Assembly: GCA_011772205.1 (NCBI GenBank)
Contig: WVZY01000071.1
Span: 62,001 to 126,000, forward strand
DNA length: 64,000 nt
Reading direction: 5' to 3'
Source: Candidatus Latescibacterota bacterium
Lineage (GTDB): Bacteria; Krumholzibacteriota; Krumholzibacteriia; WVZY01
A program made the translations under genes and the position numbers. Under the pieces are notes generated by a model. The model was given only the letters and a program-made list of their open reading frames with translations, was not told where the DNA came from and made no database searches. Positions 26,376 to 36,124 of this stretch are shown one piece after another (position 1 is the stretch's first letter; each line of letters opens with the position of its first letter).

Positions 26376-27950
26376 ATGCATCCTCCTCCACCAATGCCCG
26401 TCTCAGTGTTGTCTAAATTCTGCAACCTCCTGGCCCGGGTGAAATGTCTCGCTATCTCTATTCTGATAGCCGGATCCATCACCGGCCCGTCACTCGCCGT
26501 CGAGGATGCCGGTCCGCCGGCCTCCATCCAGTGGGAAACCCACCCTGCGCTGAAGCACTTCGCCGTGGCCGGGCAGGAACTCCCTTCCGAACTCTCCCTC
26601 GTGCGAACACGTGGCGAACTGCCCGAAGCAGCCGGGATTACCGTGCACGGCGTCCACAAGGGGGTGTTCCTGGTATCGGGAGATCCGATAGCAGTGACGG
26701 AGCTAGCGAAAAAAGGCTGTGCCGTCATTCCGCTAAAGGACCTGCCCGCTGTTTCCCGGTTCGCTTCCCGGCAATGGCAGTGGGTTGACACGCCCGATCC
26801 TGACATCGCGGCGATGGTCGCGCAGGTGGAATGGGCCGGGATCAGCAGCAAGATCCAGTGGCTGGTGGATTTCGGGACGCGTTACAGCTTGGAATTAAAC
26901 CACCCCGCCGTGGCCGATTCCATCTGCGGAGTCTTTGAGGGTTACGGACTGGTGCCAATCAAAAGCTCCTTCGAGTTTCGTGGGTGGACGCTGTGGAACG
27001 TAGAGGCGACCCAGATCGGCACCGTCTATCCCGATTCCTTCTTCATCATCTGCGGTCACTTCGATTCTCTTAGCGAGCGGCCCAGGCTCAGCGCACCCGG
27101 CGCGGACGACAACGGAACCGGCGTCGCAGCAGTTTTCACCGCCGCTGAGATCCTCACCCAGCACGATTTCGAATATTCGATCCGCTACATCTGTTTCTCC
27201 GGTGAAGAGCAGGGCCTCGTCGGAAGCCAAGCCTACGCCAGCTGGGCGGCGCAGAACAACATCGGCATCGTCGGGGTGCTCAACTTCGACATGATGGGAT
27301 ACTGGGAGCTCGGCGTGGAGAAGGACCTTGAGATCGAAACGAACTACGCTTCCCAGTGGCTGGCCGCGGCCATCGTCAATGCTGCGAATTTGTACGTCGG
27401 CGCGCCCTATGAACTGCACGTCGACGACGGCGCCTGGTGGGGCGATCACGCTTCTTTCTGGGACGAAGGGTTTGCCGCCGTGAATCACGAGGAGGCCTGG
27501 GACTGGGGTGATCCAGACTTCAATCCTTACTATCACACCACGAACGACCTGCTGGTCCATATCGATCCCGATTTCACGGTGGGAAACATCCAGATCGGAG
27601 TGGCGGCCCTTGCGACTTTGGCCGGTTTCGTTCCCGATGCCTCGGGAGTGGACGATTTGGTCACGCCGCCCGTGCTTGCCAAGTTGCTCAGTGCCTACCC
27701 CAACCCGTTCAACAGAGGCGTCAACTTCACGGTGGCGGGCGTGCCGGACCGGGACAGGATTACGGTGCTCATATACGGCGCCGATGGTCGCCGTGTAGGC
27801 GCAGTGCCGGTGGCTCTTCAGGACGGCAGGGGAACGGCTTTTTGGGACGCCACCGACGGAGCGGCCTTGGAGATCGCATCGGGAATTTACTTCCTAAAAT
27901 TAGAGGGGCTTCCAAGCGCTGCCCCCGTGAAAATCGTCTGCGTCAAGTAG
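26376..27950 (+). CDS. Secreted M28-family zinc aminopeptidase with C-terminal sorting domain
   Basis: 524 residues from the ATG at 26376 (GGAGGG ahead; a TTG at 26283 in frame is less likely). The signal segment is about 18-38. The M28 core (about 185-430) shows all co-catalytic zinc ligands in order: ICGHFDS, PGADDNGTG, SGEEQGLVGS, NFDMMGYW and YYHTTND. The end has AYPNPFNRG and ASGIYFLKLEG, a FlgD-like sorting domain, so it is probably exported to the cell surface or medium to degrade peptides. It lies between two gene remnants. Confidence 0.93.
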   Translation: MHPPPPMPVSVLSKFCNLLARVKCLAISILIAGSITGPSLAVEDAGPPASIQWETHPALKHFAVAGQELPSELSLVRTRGELPEAAGITVHGVHKGVFLVSGDPIAVTELAKKGCAVIPLKDLPAVSRFASRQWQWVDTPDPDIAAMVAQVEWAGISSKIQWLVDFGTRYSLELNHPAVADSICGVFEGYGLVPIKSSFEFRGWTLWNVEATQIGTVYPDSFFIICGHFDSLSERPRLSAPGADDNGTGVAAVFTAAEILTQHDFEYSIRYICFSGEEQGLVGSQAYASWAAQNNIGIVGVLNFDMMGYWELGVEKDLEIETNYASQWLAAAIVNAANLYVGAPYELHVDDGAWWGDHASFWDEGFAAVNHEEAWDWGDPDFNPYYHTTNDLLVHIDPDFTVGNIQIGVAALATLAGFVPDASGVDDLVTPPVLAKLLSAYPNPFNRGVNFTVAGVPDRDRITVLIYGADGRRVGAVPVALQDGRGTAFWDATDGAALEIASGIYFLKLEGLPSAAPVKIVCVK

Positions 27951-27983
27951 CCAAACTTGGTGGATCGGGTTTCGTTCGACACG

Positions 27984-28392
27984 ATGCATAGCTTTTCTGT
28001 CGGTGCCGCGTTCTTTTCTCTTCTCTACACAGGCACCGCGCTTTCCCGGACCCGGCACATCAGAGTCGACGGCTCCGTCGATGTCCCGACGATCCAGGCC
28101 GCCATCGATTCCGCGAATCCAGGTGACGAAATCCTCGTTGAGCCCGGTCGCTACACGTGGGCGAACCAGGGCGGGGCCGATCATGCGCTCCTCACATTTC
28201 TCCGCTGATCCGCTGTTCTGCGGAACACCGGGATCCGGGGACTACACGATTCGCGACGATTCGCCCTGCCTCCCGGGATTCCACCCCGGAGGTTTCAACT
28301 GCGGCGTGATCGGTGCAAGATCCGTTGGTTGCAGCAGCGTTCCGGTGAAACCCGTGACTTGGGGCGCCGTCAAGAAGCTGTACCTTCGCTAA
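27984..28392 (+). pseudogene. Beta-helix (pectin-lyase-like) secreted protein remnant
   Basis: From an ATG at 27984 one frame reads a signal-like segment and then HIRVDGSVDVPTIQAAIDSA NPGDEILVEPGRYTW, the usual start of a right-handed parallel beta-helix protein, and stops near 28208. The adjacent frame then carries the usual end of such proteins, SADPLFCG, YTIRDDSPCLPG, GVIGARSVGCS and TWGAVKKLYLR, ending at 28392. The repeat body is missing, so this is a fused start and end with a frame change. A short residual protein could still be made from the first frame. Confidence 0.82.
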
Positions 28393-28471
28393 CTGACCAG
28401 CGGGCGCACGATCGAACACGATCCCACACCTCAACCAGCAAGGTGTCCTCTCGGCTCATTCGGCACAGCAC

Positions 28472-30382
28472 TCATCGAATGCGATCGAATACTTTTTTCA
28501 CACTCGGGAACAAATCCATTTCTGTGTGAGGAAGGAACAAGGCACCCGTGAATTCATTCATGTATCTTGGCTCGGTGTTGAGCTCGATGTAGGTCGTTTG
28601 ATCGGCGATTTTATTGACAATGCTGTGATTTTTATCGGTTAAAAGCATCAGGTAAGCACCGAGAAGAGAGCTATTCCCGAGGTAGCTAAATTTAGCTCTT
28701 TCGATATCGGGCAGAAGGCCTATGCGGACTGAATTCTCGATATCAAGATGCTGGCCAAATCCTCCTGCTATGTATACAGAATCGATTTCATGGAATTTCA
28801 ATCCAGCGCTCTTCAAAAGCATAGAGCATGCAGAATAAATCGCTCCCTTGGTCCTGATGAGATTGGCAATGTCTTTCTCGGTAATGACGATATCGTTTCC
28901 CCAAAAGCTCTTAGGACCTTCAACGATGAGCAGGCCCTCTCCATTCTCGGTCTGGACAATCTTATTTCTGGCTGTTCTTTCAATGAATTTCCCGTTGCGG
29001 TCAACAAAACCGTGAACGAATAATTCTGCGAGAAGATCGACCAGCCCTGATCCGCACAATCCCTTTGGTTTTGCGTTATTGATGACCTCGTAACCGAACC
29101 GGCCTTTGTCATCTATTTTTATGGTCTCGATTGCACCCTCGGAGGCAGGCATCCCACATTTTATCCCGCTTCCCTCGAAGGCAGGGCCGGCGGAGCAAGC
29201 ACAGGTCATGAGCCACTCTTTGTTTCCCACGACCAATTCGCCGTTTGTACCGGCATCGAGAAAAAGAAAAACCTTCTCGGTATCGAGAAGTATGGGAGTG
29301 CACAGCAAACCTGATGTGATATCCCCGCCGACATAACTTCCCACCGCGGGAGTGCAGGATACTCGTGCTTCAGGATTCAAATCCAAACCCAAATCCTGAG
29401 ACCTAACGACGGGCGGCTGATTGATCGTTGGAACATACGGCTCTTCTCTGATATAGTTCGGATTCAGGTTCAGAAAGAGGTGAATCATAGTCGTATTTCC
29501 AGAAATCGCTGCATAATAGATATCCGCTGGGGGCACTCCAGCAGATTCACTTGCCTTCTTGATGAGAAGGTTGATAGTGCCGATAATAAGGTCATGAAGC
29601 TCCTCGAGTCGCCCGGGTTTCTGGGAGTAATTGATGCGGGATATAATATCTTCTCCGCATTTCATCTGCTGGTTATAGCTGGATGCCGTACCAAGGAATT
29701 TTCCTGTAGATAGATCAACCAGATGTAAGGCCACTGTTGAGGTGCCGATGTCACAGGCCAGGCCACATACGCTCTTTTTCTCGGATTGAGGGAAAATGTC
29801 AATGATGAACCTGCTCCCTCCCAGCCTGGCCAGGACGATGCTTATCTTTCCATGATCTTTGCGCACAGCATATGCCATTTTTTTCAATACAGAATATTCA
29901 CAAGATATGTTTCCCGAGGGCCAACTTTTTCCGAGCGCACGCTCGATCCTTTTTAAATCGCTGTAGTTGTCTTCAAGAGAAGGAGCTTCGACCTGCAAAT
30001 CGATCTTTTGTACGGGAGGATCGACCTCATAGATGCCTGAGATCAGATCTCTCCGCTCATCGAAAAACTCGTGATCAACGACGCTTCTTATGGAAAGCTC
30101 CTCGAAACGTGGGAGCACAACGGTAAGGTCATCCTCGACGAAAGTCTGGCAGGCCAGAGCATAGCCCTCGGACACAATCTCGTCGGACAGAGCGGCGGAT
30201 GGTTTGCTATGGTATCTTCCACTCGTGATTTGAACGACGCATTCCCCACACGTCCCTTCACCCCCACAGACCGCCGTTAAAGGAAGGTTGGCTGCATTGA
30301 TCGCATCTAAAAGATTCGTCCTGGGTTGAACTTCGATAATCGTATCAAAAGGAAGGATTGTAACCTTATGCTTTTTTTTCAT
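28472..30382 (-). CDS. acsV: Corrinoid activation/regeneration protein AcsV (RACo-like ASKHA ferredoxin)
   Basis: 636 residues. The N-terminal [2Fe-2S] ferredoxin domain (1-95) has CGGEGTCGEC and a later ALACQTFV cysteine. The remainder is the DUF4445/ASKHA ATPase of corrinoid activators (GLACDIGTSTVALHLVDLST, AISGNTTMIHLFL, DAGTNGELVVG, IAGGFGQHLDIE). RACo proteins reduce inactive Co(II) of the corrinoid iron-sulfur protein to Co(I) at the cost of ATP. The gene follows acsC by 30 bases as the last gene of the cluster, which fits the role. Confidence 0.9.
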   Translation of the reverse strand: MKKKHKVTILPFDTIIEVQPRTNLLDAINAANLPLTAVCGGEGTCGECVVQITSGRYHSKPSAALSDEIVSEGYALACQTFVEDDLTVVLPRFEELSIRSVVDHEFFDERRDLISGIYEVDPPVQKIDLQVEAPSLEDNYSDLKRIERALGKSWPSGNISCEYSVLKKMAYAVRKDHGKISIVLARLGGSRFIIDIFPQSEKKSVCGLACDIGTSTVALHLVDLSTGKFLGTASSYNQQMKCGEDIISRINYSQKPGRLEELHDLIIGTINLLIKKASESAGVPPADIYYAAISGNTTMIHLFLNLNPNYIREEPYVPTINQPPVVRSQDLGLDLNPEARVSCTPAVGSYVGGDITSGLLCTPILLDTEKVFLFLDAGTNGELVVGNKEWLMTCACSAGPAFEGSGIKCGMPASEGAIETIKIDDKGRFGYEVINNAKPKGLCGSGLVDLLAELFVHGFVDRNGKFIERTARNKIVQTENGEGLLIVEGPKSFWGNDIVITEKDIANLIRTKGAIYSACSMLLKSAGLKFHEIDSVYIAGGFGQHLDIENSVRIGLLPDIERAKFSYLGNSSLLGAYLMLLTDKNHSIVNKIADQTTYIELNTEPRYMNEFTGALFLPHTEMDLFPSVKKVFDRIR

Positions 30383-30412
30383 CAGAGGCTTTTATTCTTC
30401 AATACACTAGAT

Positions 30413-31750
30413 TCAGGTTAATTGAACGTTCTTCACGAAGGAAGGGATGTCTGAAGCTTCCTGGCAGCCTACGATTACTTCCCATCCTGGCAGATTTTCC
30501 TCCAGATCGCCGCTGATCATGGAAACGAACCCCGGTATCACGATTTTTCTCGTTTTGACCTGCTCTTCCAATTTGATGTCTTTGATGAATTTGGCGATCG
30601 TTTCACCGTTGAACTTGCCGGCGGCCCAGGCAGTGAGGACCGATTGCCCCTCCGCATCGGCGACGACAAGGTGGGCAGAGATCCCAGAATTTTCGATCTC
30701 GCCCGAAACCATGAAGTAAGATAAAGAAAAATTGGTCGTGATGAAGATGGGGGATTCAGGAGTTGGATCACCAACGGGATAGACCTTTGGATCGACCTGG
30801 ATTGGCTTTTGCGGATCCGTGAAGATATTCTGTCTGAGCGTGAACAAAGAATACAACAGGGCTTTATCATACTCGGGCAGTGCAATAATAGAAGCATACT
30901 TGCAGATCAGCGCCGATGCTCTTGCCAGTAAATCAAAGTTATTTTCAGCGCGCACATAGGAGAAAAGCGGATATCCGAAGGACTTGATATTTTTTTTCAA
31001 GGCGCTACGTCTCAGGATGGTGTTGTCCTGAATCTGGCGGCCCAGGTTATCTGATTCCAAGTTCAGAATCAGGCTATTCAAGCCAGCAGCCTTTGCTTTT
31101 TTCGCCTGTCCATCGATGTCATCGTAAGAATGCCCGGTCAGAATCAAGCTGCCATCAAAGGAAACCGCAAGCTCAATGTCTTTATCCGATAATTCTTTTT
31201 GCAGGAGGATTGCCGGGCGATCATCTTTGATAATTTCCAATCCTTCTCTCAGAGTCTTATCATCCCGGCAGTTGAGTATGATCCCCTTGGTTGAATGCTC
31301 TTTGGCAAGCTTTATCGCGGAGAGGCAATCTTCAGGATCGCTTGAATCGTGAGTTATCAAATAGAGATCGGCGGTCAATGTTTCACCGACTCTTTCAACT
31401 CCATAATTCTCGATTTCTTTGATTTTCTCGAGGAGCTTGTTCTTCCCTTCAGAAGTGCACAGTTCTATGGCGATCCCTGTCTGGTGGAAGAATGTCTTTT
31501 CGTGACGGAACATCACTGTCTCATTTCCTACCTCTGCAGTATTGCCACTACCTATCTTGACCAGCCGGATAGGAGGCTCGCTGGCGGCTCCAAGAGTGGT
31601 TTTGGCATCCTCGGAGGCGTATGGGCATTCGCTCAACTCGGCTTTCTTTTGCGCCAGCTTCATGGCAAAGGCCATACAGGTCGGAACTCCGCATTCTCCA
31701 CAGTTGGTTTTGGGCAGCAGCTTGAAAATATCCAGTCCAGAGAGCGCCAT
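30413..31750 (-). CDS. acsC: Corrinoid/iron-sulfur protein, large subunit (CFeSP gamma)
   Basis: 445 residues from the ATG at 31750, two bases after the acsD stop (a longer frame to 31912 overlaps acsD and is rejected); the length matches AcsC of acetogens. The N-terminal motif PKTNCGECGVPTCMAFAMK plus the later ECPY supplies the four cysteines of the low-potential [4Fe-4S] cluster. The middle is a TIM barrel and the C-terminus the B12-binding domain. With AcsD it carries the methyl group on cobalt from methyl-H4folate to acetyl-CoA synthase. Confidence 0.96.
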   Translation of the reverse strand: MALSGLDIFKLLPKTNCGECGVPTCMAFAMKLAQKKAELSECPYASEDAKTTLGAASEPPIRLVKIGSGNTAEVGNETVMFRHEKTFFHQTGIAIELCTSEGKNKLLEKIKEIENYGVERVGETLTADLYLITHDSSDPEDCLSAIKLAKEHSTKGIILNCRDDKTLREGLEIIKDDRPAILLQKELSDKDIELAVSFDGSLILTGHSYDDIDGQAKKAKAAGLNSLILNLESDNLGRQIQDNTILRRSALKKNIKSFGYPLFSYVRAENNFDLLARASALICKYASIIALPEYDKALLYSLFTLRQNIFTDPQKPIQVDPKVYPVGDPTPESPIFITTNFSLSYFMVSGEIENSGISAHLVVADAEGQSVLTAWAAGKFNGETIAKFIKDIKLEEQVKTRKIVIPGFVSMISGDLEENLPGWEVIVGCQEASDIPSFVKNVQLT

Positions 31751-31752
31751 GC

Positions 31753-32730
31753 TTAGTCTCCGTTTCTTGATCCATACATCTCTTTGATCTTTGCTTTGAT
31801 TGCCTCCACGGCCTTGGGATGATACATGATCAATAGTTCCGCACCTGATACCAGCAAACTCATTGCCGTTGCAATTTCCCAGTAAGCGCCCCGGATTTCC
31901 GTGCTTCCCCACTCAGGATAGTCGCTTTCCTCGGCTCTCGCTTCCTTGACCAAGGCGCTTTCATAGCCGGGATTGACGAGCATCGGAAAGGCCAGCATTT
32001 TATCGCCTGCGAGACCATCGATGCGAATCCTCTCCATGATCGAGTACGTGTATTCCAAACCATACCCCAGAGATCCGGTCAGTGGATCCATAACGATCCT
32101 CTCTGCGGGAAAGTCCATATCGGTCAAAAGGATGTTCAGCTGTTTAGCAAGGTTGACATCTATGGGAGATTGCGCCACAAGCGTGTGATTATACGCAATG
32201 CATGCTGCTGCGATGGTTTTGTAGTTGTCCGTCTCCACATAGTTGATCAAGCAATTTTCTCCTTCCGCGATCTCGCAGACTTTTTTCATGACTTGGTTTA
32301 TTTTTTCGAAGTGGCTGTGCCCGGTAACGATGATCGGTACGCTCACGCTCCCGAGCACTTGTTTCACGATCTCTGCCGCTTCTTCGGCGCTCTTATTTCC
32401 TTTTTCTGGATGTGTTCCTTCCAATCGTACGCTGATGAGCTCGGCGCCGTATTCCGAAACACATTTCTTTGCCATATCTCCGGGTTTGTCCAAAACCTCA
32501 CCGAAGTAATCTCTCAATGCATCAGGAAATTTAGGATGAGCTTTATCGAAAACCTCCATCGCCACTACCGGACGGTGTGAATGGTTTCCCTCAAAAAAAT
32601 GAAAGGGAAGGGCTGCGCTGCCTCCGATAGTAACCGTATGGGAACGTGTGCCTCCTTCGCGAGCGGTTGCGCCGAGAGTGACCTCCACGATTTTGCCGGT
32701 ATTGGTTTCTCTAGGAATCTCGAAAGTCAT
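31753..32730 (-). CDS. acsD: Corrinoid/iron-sulfur protein, small subunit (CFeSP delta)
   Basis: 325 residues, a TIM-barrel protein with typical family segments (GGSAALPFHFFEGNHSHRP near residue 32, VIVTGHSHFEKIN, and GSLGYGLEYTYSIMERIR). It forms a heterodimer with AcsC and helps cap the cobamide. The start has GAGGT seven bases ahead. It is the first gene after a candidate internal promoter. Confidence 0.96.
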   Translation of the reverse strand: MTFEIPRETNTGKIVEVTLGATAREGGTRSHTVTIGGSAALPFHFFEGNHSHRPVVAMEVFDKAHPKFPDALRDYFGEVLDKPGDMAKKCVSEYGAELISVRLEGTHPEKGNKSAEEAAEIVKQVLGSVSVPIIVTGHSHFEKINQVMKKVCEIAEGENCLINYVETDNYKTIAAACIAYNHTLVAQSPIDVNLAKQLNILLTDMDFPAERIVMDPLTGSLGYGLEYTYSIMERIRIDGLAGDKMLAFPMLVNPGYESALVKEARAEESDYPEWGSTEIRGAYWEIATAMSLLVSGAELLIMYHPKAVEAIKAKIKEMYGSRNGD

Positions 32731-32801
32731 TCGCTTACCTCACGATAGGACGATTTGCAAATGGGAGCATCCCGTTTTCGATGACGCTTATTTATAAAGG
32801 A

Positions 32802-32831
32802 AGAATAGCCTACCTAACCTTAATTCGTCAA
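32802..32831 (-). promoter_or_regulatory. Candidate internal promoter for acsD-acsC-acsV
   Basis: On the minus strand TTGACG (32826-32831) and TATTCT (32802-32807) are 18 bases apart, about 70 bases before the acsD ATG, in a 279-base gap. It would let the corrinoid protein genes be expressed apart from the upstream CODH/ACS genes. Confidence 0.5.
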
Positions 32832-33009
32832 AAAATTGCTACGAATTATCTCCTAAAGCGCTTTATTATTAACATAATTCGAGGCGTTTGGCGCGTCTCG
32901 TTCACCACTCGGCTCATGGTTCTCGCGCGCGTCTAAAGTTATAGCGCGCTGCGGAAATCGCCTCGGGGCAAACGGGACACGCCCAATGTACATTCTTGAC
33001 GGACCAAAG

Positions 33010-33774
33010 CTAATTCTCAGGATAAATCCCAATGTTCTTCAAAATCTCCCCAACAGCCCGATGTGCGGATGCATCCGCAGAGAGATGGTCGATTGATAGA
33101 CCTTTCTGGTCCAATTCGAGTATCCAGCTATCCTCAGGGATGCTGCTTATGAGCGTTAAACCTTCGTCCTGGATGGCTTCTACCACCGCTTCAGGAACCG
33201 GGCCCTGAACACGGTTCAAGACAAGATCTTTCTCGCCAACACGCGTGTCTAATTCCTTCAATAGCCTGCTGATCTTGCCTGCTGTACGAATCCCCCGTAC
33301 CGAAGGATCGGAGACTATCAGCAGATAATCGATGCTCTGATGGGTCCGGCGGCTCAAGTGTTCCATGCCCGCCTCATTATCGATGACAACATAGCCATAG
33401 TTGGCGCTCAGGGTAGCCAGGATGTCTCGAAGCAGGTTGTTGGCATAGCAGTAACAGCCCGGTCCCTCGGGCCGCCCCATGGCAATGAGGTCGAACGCTG
33501 AAGTCTCCACCAAGCTCGTTTGTATCTTGTACTCCAGGAATCTCTGTTTGGTCATTCCCCCGGGTAGATTATCAACGGAATCTCTCATTTCTTCCCGGAT
33601 CACACCGATCGTTTCCCTGAGTTCGACGCCGAGCAATTCGTTCAAGCTGACATTCGCATCGGCATCTACCGCCAATACGGAACCTTTGGAGTAATCACTC
33701 AGCTGTCGTACCATCAAGGCAGCCAAAGTCGTTTTGCCTGTTCCGCCTTTTCCCGAGATCGCTATGGTCTTCAT
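33010..33774 (-). CDS. cooC: CooC/AcsF-type nickel-insertion ATPase
   Basis: 254 residues. The deviant Walker A SGKGGTGKTT at the N-terminus, VLAVDADANVSLNELLG, the CYC motif (PGCYCYANNLLRD, about 112-126) that binds Ni/Zn at the dimer interface, and VVIDNEAGMEHLSRRT place it in the CooC family of MinD-like ATPases. It matures the nickel sites of CO dehydrogenase and/or acetyl-CoA synthase. It begins nine bases after the acsB stop. A second family member is at 39587-40375. Confidence 0.92.
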   Translation of the reverse strand: MKTIAISGKGGTGKTTLAALMVRQLSDYSKGSVLAVDADANVSLNELLGVELRETIGVIREEMRDSVDNLPGGMTKQRFLEYKIQTSLVETSAFDLIAMGRPEGPGCYCYANNLLRDILATLSANYGYVVIDNEAGMEHLSRRTHQSIDYLLIVSDPSVRGIRTAGKISRLLKELDTRVGEKDLVLNRVQGPVPEAVVEAIQDEGLTLISSIPEDSWILELDQKGLSIDHLSADASAHRAVGEILKNIGIYPEN

Positions 33775-33783
33775 GATTTATCT

Positions 33784-35988
33784 CTATAACAGTGAGGGCA
33801 TGGATAATGCTGGATGATTCTTTTTGGAGATGTACTCGAGAACTTCCTCTTCGGTAACGGAGACCGTCTCATCCGCAATCATGTCAACAAAGCCATGAAT
33901 CCCTTCCTCTTTTGCTCGAGCTTCTAAAACGGGCTTCATCTCTTCTTTGAGGGCTTTGTCCATCCAGACGATACGCTTGATCCCGCCCTCGGCACTGATG
34001 AATTTTTGACTGCCGATATAGTGCTTGCTGTGACCGACAAATCCAGGAGTCTGAACTCCGCCGCCAACCGTTCCTGCGAGGGTGGAGAATTTCATGCCCA
34101 CAGGTGTCATTCCTATGTAATCACGATAAACAATCATGATGCCGTTGGTCGAAGGTAAGATGCACGAGATGCACTCAAAACAACCGCAGGATGTCATGGG
34201 AAATTCAATGATACTGTAGGCGTTGAAGATCTCCAGTGTCTTGTGTGAGTTGTTGAAGACAAACTCATTGATGCCCTGCCATTGCCCCTTTACGTCATCA
34301 ATCTCCTTTGCTTTTTCAACAGGCTGGTTTGGCCCGGTCGGATCTATCTGGTGAGCAGCCTTGCCGTCCAACCAGTTATATGCCCCGCAAAGGCCCGAGC
34401 GTTCGGGAGTGATGATGCAAACATGGTTCGGGGCAAAGGACTGGCAAAGTGTGCAGGAATAAAACGTATCCACGGATTCATCCGTCATGCCGGCAATGCG
34501 CTCGTCGCGCATTTGGTAAACTTTTCGGGCTATACCGATGAGCTCTAGTACTTCCTTTTCCCGAGTATAAATCGTGAACTGGACTTTATCGAAAATCTTT
34601 CCGAATTCCCCGTGAAACTTGGCATGAAGGATGGAGCCGAAATGCTTGAATTTGAAGCCTTTTTCCTTGGCTTCTTTACTGATACGCACCCAGTTGATGT
34701 CTCGCTGTCCCATATGAAAAACACCATTGGCCGCGTTGATGAGATCGTGAATCTGCCGCTCCAAAATAGGCTCGAAATCAGGCTGCATTTCTCGGCCCGC
34801 TACTTCGACCCATATGCCCAGAGGAATTTTGCTGCCTTCCTCCACATCATCAATCTCCGGTCCGATGACTTCTATCTTTCCATCCTCAACCTCGTCCAAC
34901 TCTCTTGTCGTCAAGAACTCGAATCCAGGTTGCTCCTGGCCCGCGAGCTGCACATACATATCTTCCTTGCGTATTCTCTCTCCCTGAAATGCCGGTCCAT
35001 AAGGAACAGGAATCGGCACCTTGGTAATCGTAATTTTCAATCCTCTGACTTCGATCGCTTTGGAGACGATCTTGTCGAGAGGGACGGGCGAGACAACATG
35101 TTCATAGGTACAAATGCCCGTAGGCAGTATTTGATCGATATCCGTTTCAGAAATCGTGGGAAACCCGTAGTTTATGGCGCCTGCGGCTTGAGCATGCTTT
35201 TCATCATCAACGGGCCCCAGGGCGAGCACAAAGGCGAAGACTCTGTTTTTGTTGTAGCGCAAAACGCGCTGGTAATCTCCGGGCTGGGCCCCGCCAAAGG
35301 AGAGAGCAACTCTTGTGGCAAAACCGAGAGAGTGCACGGTGGCCGTCACGTCGTCTCCATAGGGGACGAGTCTTGTCTCCCAACCCATTTGAATGCCTTC
35401 TTCCTGGAGCTGTCGGGCCATGGATTTGCCATTCGTGGCTGCCGACATGAAGACATACAGATTCTTTTCTTGGAGTTCGCGCGCGATCCTCACTGCATCC
35501 TCATTCGTCGGACAGTACCCCACGCAAGCCGCAAATCCAGGTGCGGTGCCATCCACGAACTCAATCCCCCGCTCTCTCATTATAACGTCGTTCGCCGCTC
35601 CCAACCAGAGCATGTCGTCGTTTGGATTCGGCTCCGGCAAGTAAGGGAGGGGATTTTGCGTGTATTTGATGGCCTCGATGATTTCATCGGCAAATAATGT
35701 GGCCATGCCTGCATCGAGAGTATGGCCGAGGTATGGGACCCAGAGGCTTTCTTCGGGTAGTGGAGGGAGCAATTTTTGGGCTTCATGCAGCAGTTCTTTT
35801 AGACCTCCAACCGTCTCGATTTCCAATCCCAGCATGCCATGAGATATAGGGAAGTAGTAACCTGTGTTGGGAAATTCCACGCGAGTTTGTGGCCCTTTCT
35901 CTTCGAAGGCTTTTTTCAGCTCCCTCTCGGCGCGTGCCACAAGTTTATGTGCTCCGCGGATCGCCCGGGTTGCGATTAATTTGGACAT
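33784..35988 (-). CDS. acsB: Acetyl-CoA synthase (CODH/ACS complex, subunit alpha)
   Basis: 734 residues, the length of Moorella-type bacterial ACS, including the N-terminal domain that contacts CO dehydrogenase. The A-cluster ligands are complete: C-x2-C-x8-C-x9-C within CTLCQSFAPNHVC and SGLCGAYNW (about residues 509-531) for the [4Fe-4S] cluster plus the C-G-C motif in SCGCFECISC that binds the distal nickel. It condenses CO, a methyl group from CFeSP and CoA into acetyl-CoA. The neighbours cooC and cooS support this fully. Confidence 0.97.
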   Translation of the reverse strand: MSKLIATRAIRGAHKLVARAERELKKAFEEKGPQTRVEFPNTGYYFPISHGMLGLEIETVGGLKELLHEAQKLLPPLPEESLWVPYLGHTLDAGMATLFADEIIEAIKYTQNPLPYLPEPNPNDDMLWLGAANDVIMRERGIEFVDGTAPGFAACVGYCPTNEDAVRIARELQEKNLYVFMSAATNGKSMARQLQEEGIQMGWETRLVPYGDDVTATVHSLGFATRVALSFGGAQPGDYQRVLRYNKNRVFAFVLALGPVDDEKHAQAAGAINYGFPTISETDIDQILPTGICTYEHVVSPVPLDKIVSKAIEVRGLKITITKVPIPVPYGPAFQGERIRKEDMYVQLAGQEQPGFEFLTTRELDEVEDGKIEVIGPEIDDVEEGSKIPLGIWVEVAGREMQPDFEPILERQIHDLINAANGVFHMGQRDINWVRISKEAKEKGFKFKHFGSILHAKFHGEFGKIFDKVQFTIYTREKEVLELIGIARKVYQMRDERIAGMTDESVDTFYSCTLCQSFAPNHVCIITPERSGLCGAYNWLDGKAAHQIDPTGPNQPVEKAKEIDDVKGQWQGINEFVFNNSHKTLEIFNAYSIIEFPMTSCGCFECISCILPSTNGIMIVYRDYIGMTPVGMKFSTLAGTVGGGVQTPGFVGHSKHYIGSQKFISAEGGIKRIVWMDKALKEEMKPVLEARAKEEGIHGFVDMIADETVSVTEEEVLEYISKKNHPALSMPSLL

Positions 35989-36124
35989 CTTTTTTATCTC
36001 TCTCGCGGTACAACGAGCCTATTCTGCTTTTGGCTTATCGTGGCTCTTTTATTCCAGCTACTTCATCCAGAGCTCATTACAAAAAGCTCAGATCAAATGT
36101 GAAAAGGGCTGCCGGGGCAAAATT

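Noticed and set aside
31751-31912. Upstream extension of acsC by 54 codons
   Set aside because: It lies wholly inside acsD in another frame; the ATG at 31750 gives the normal AcsC N-terminus two bases after the acsD stop.
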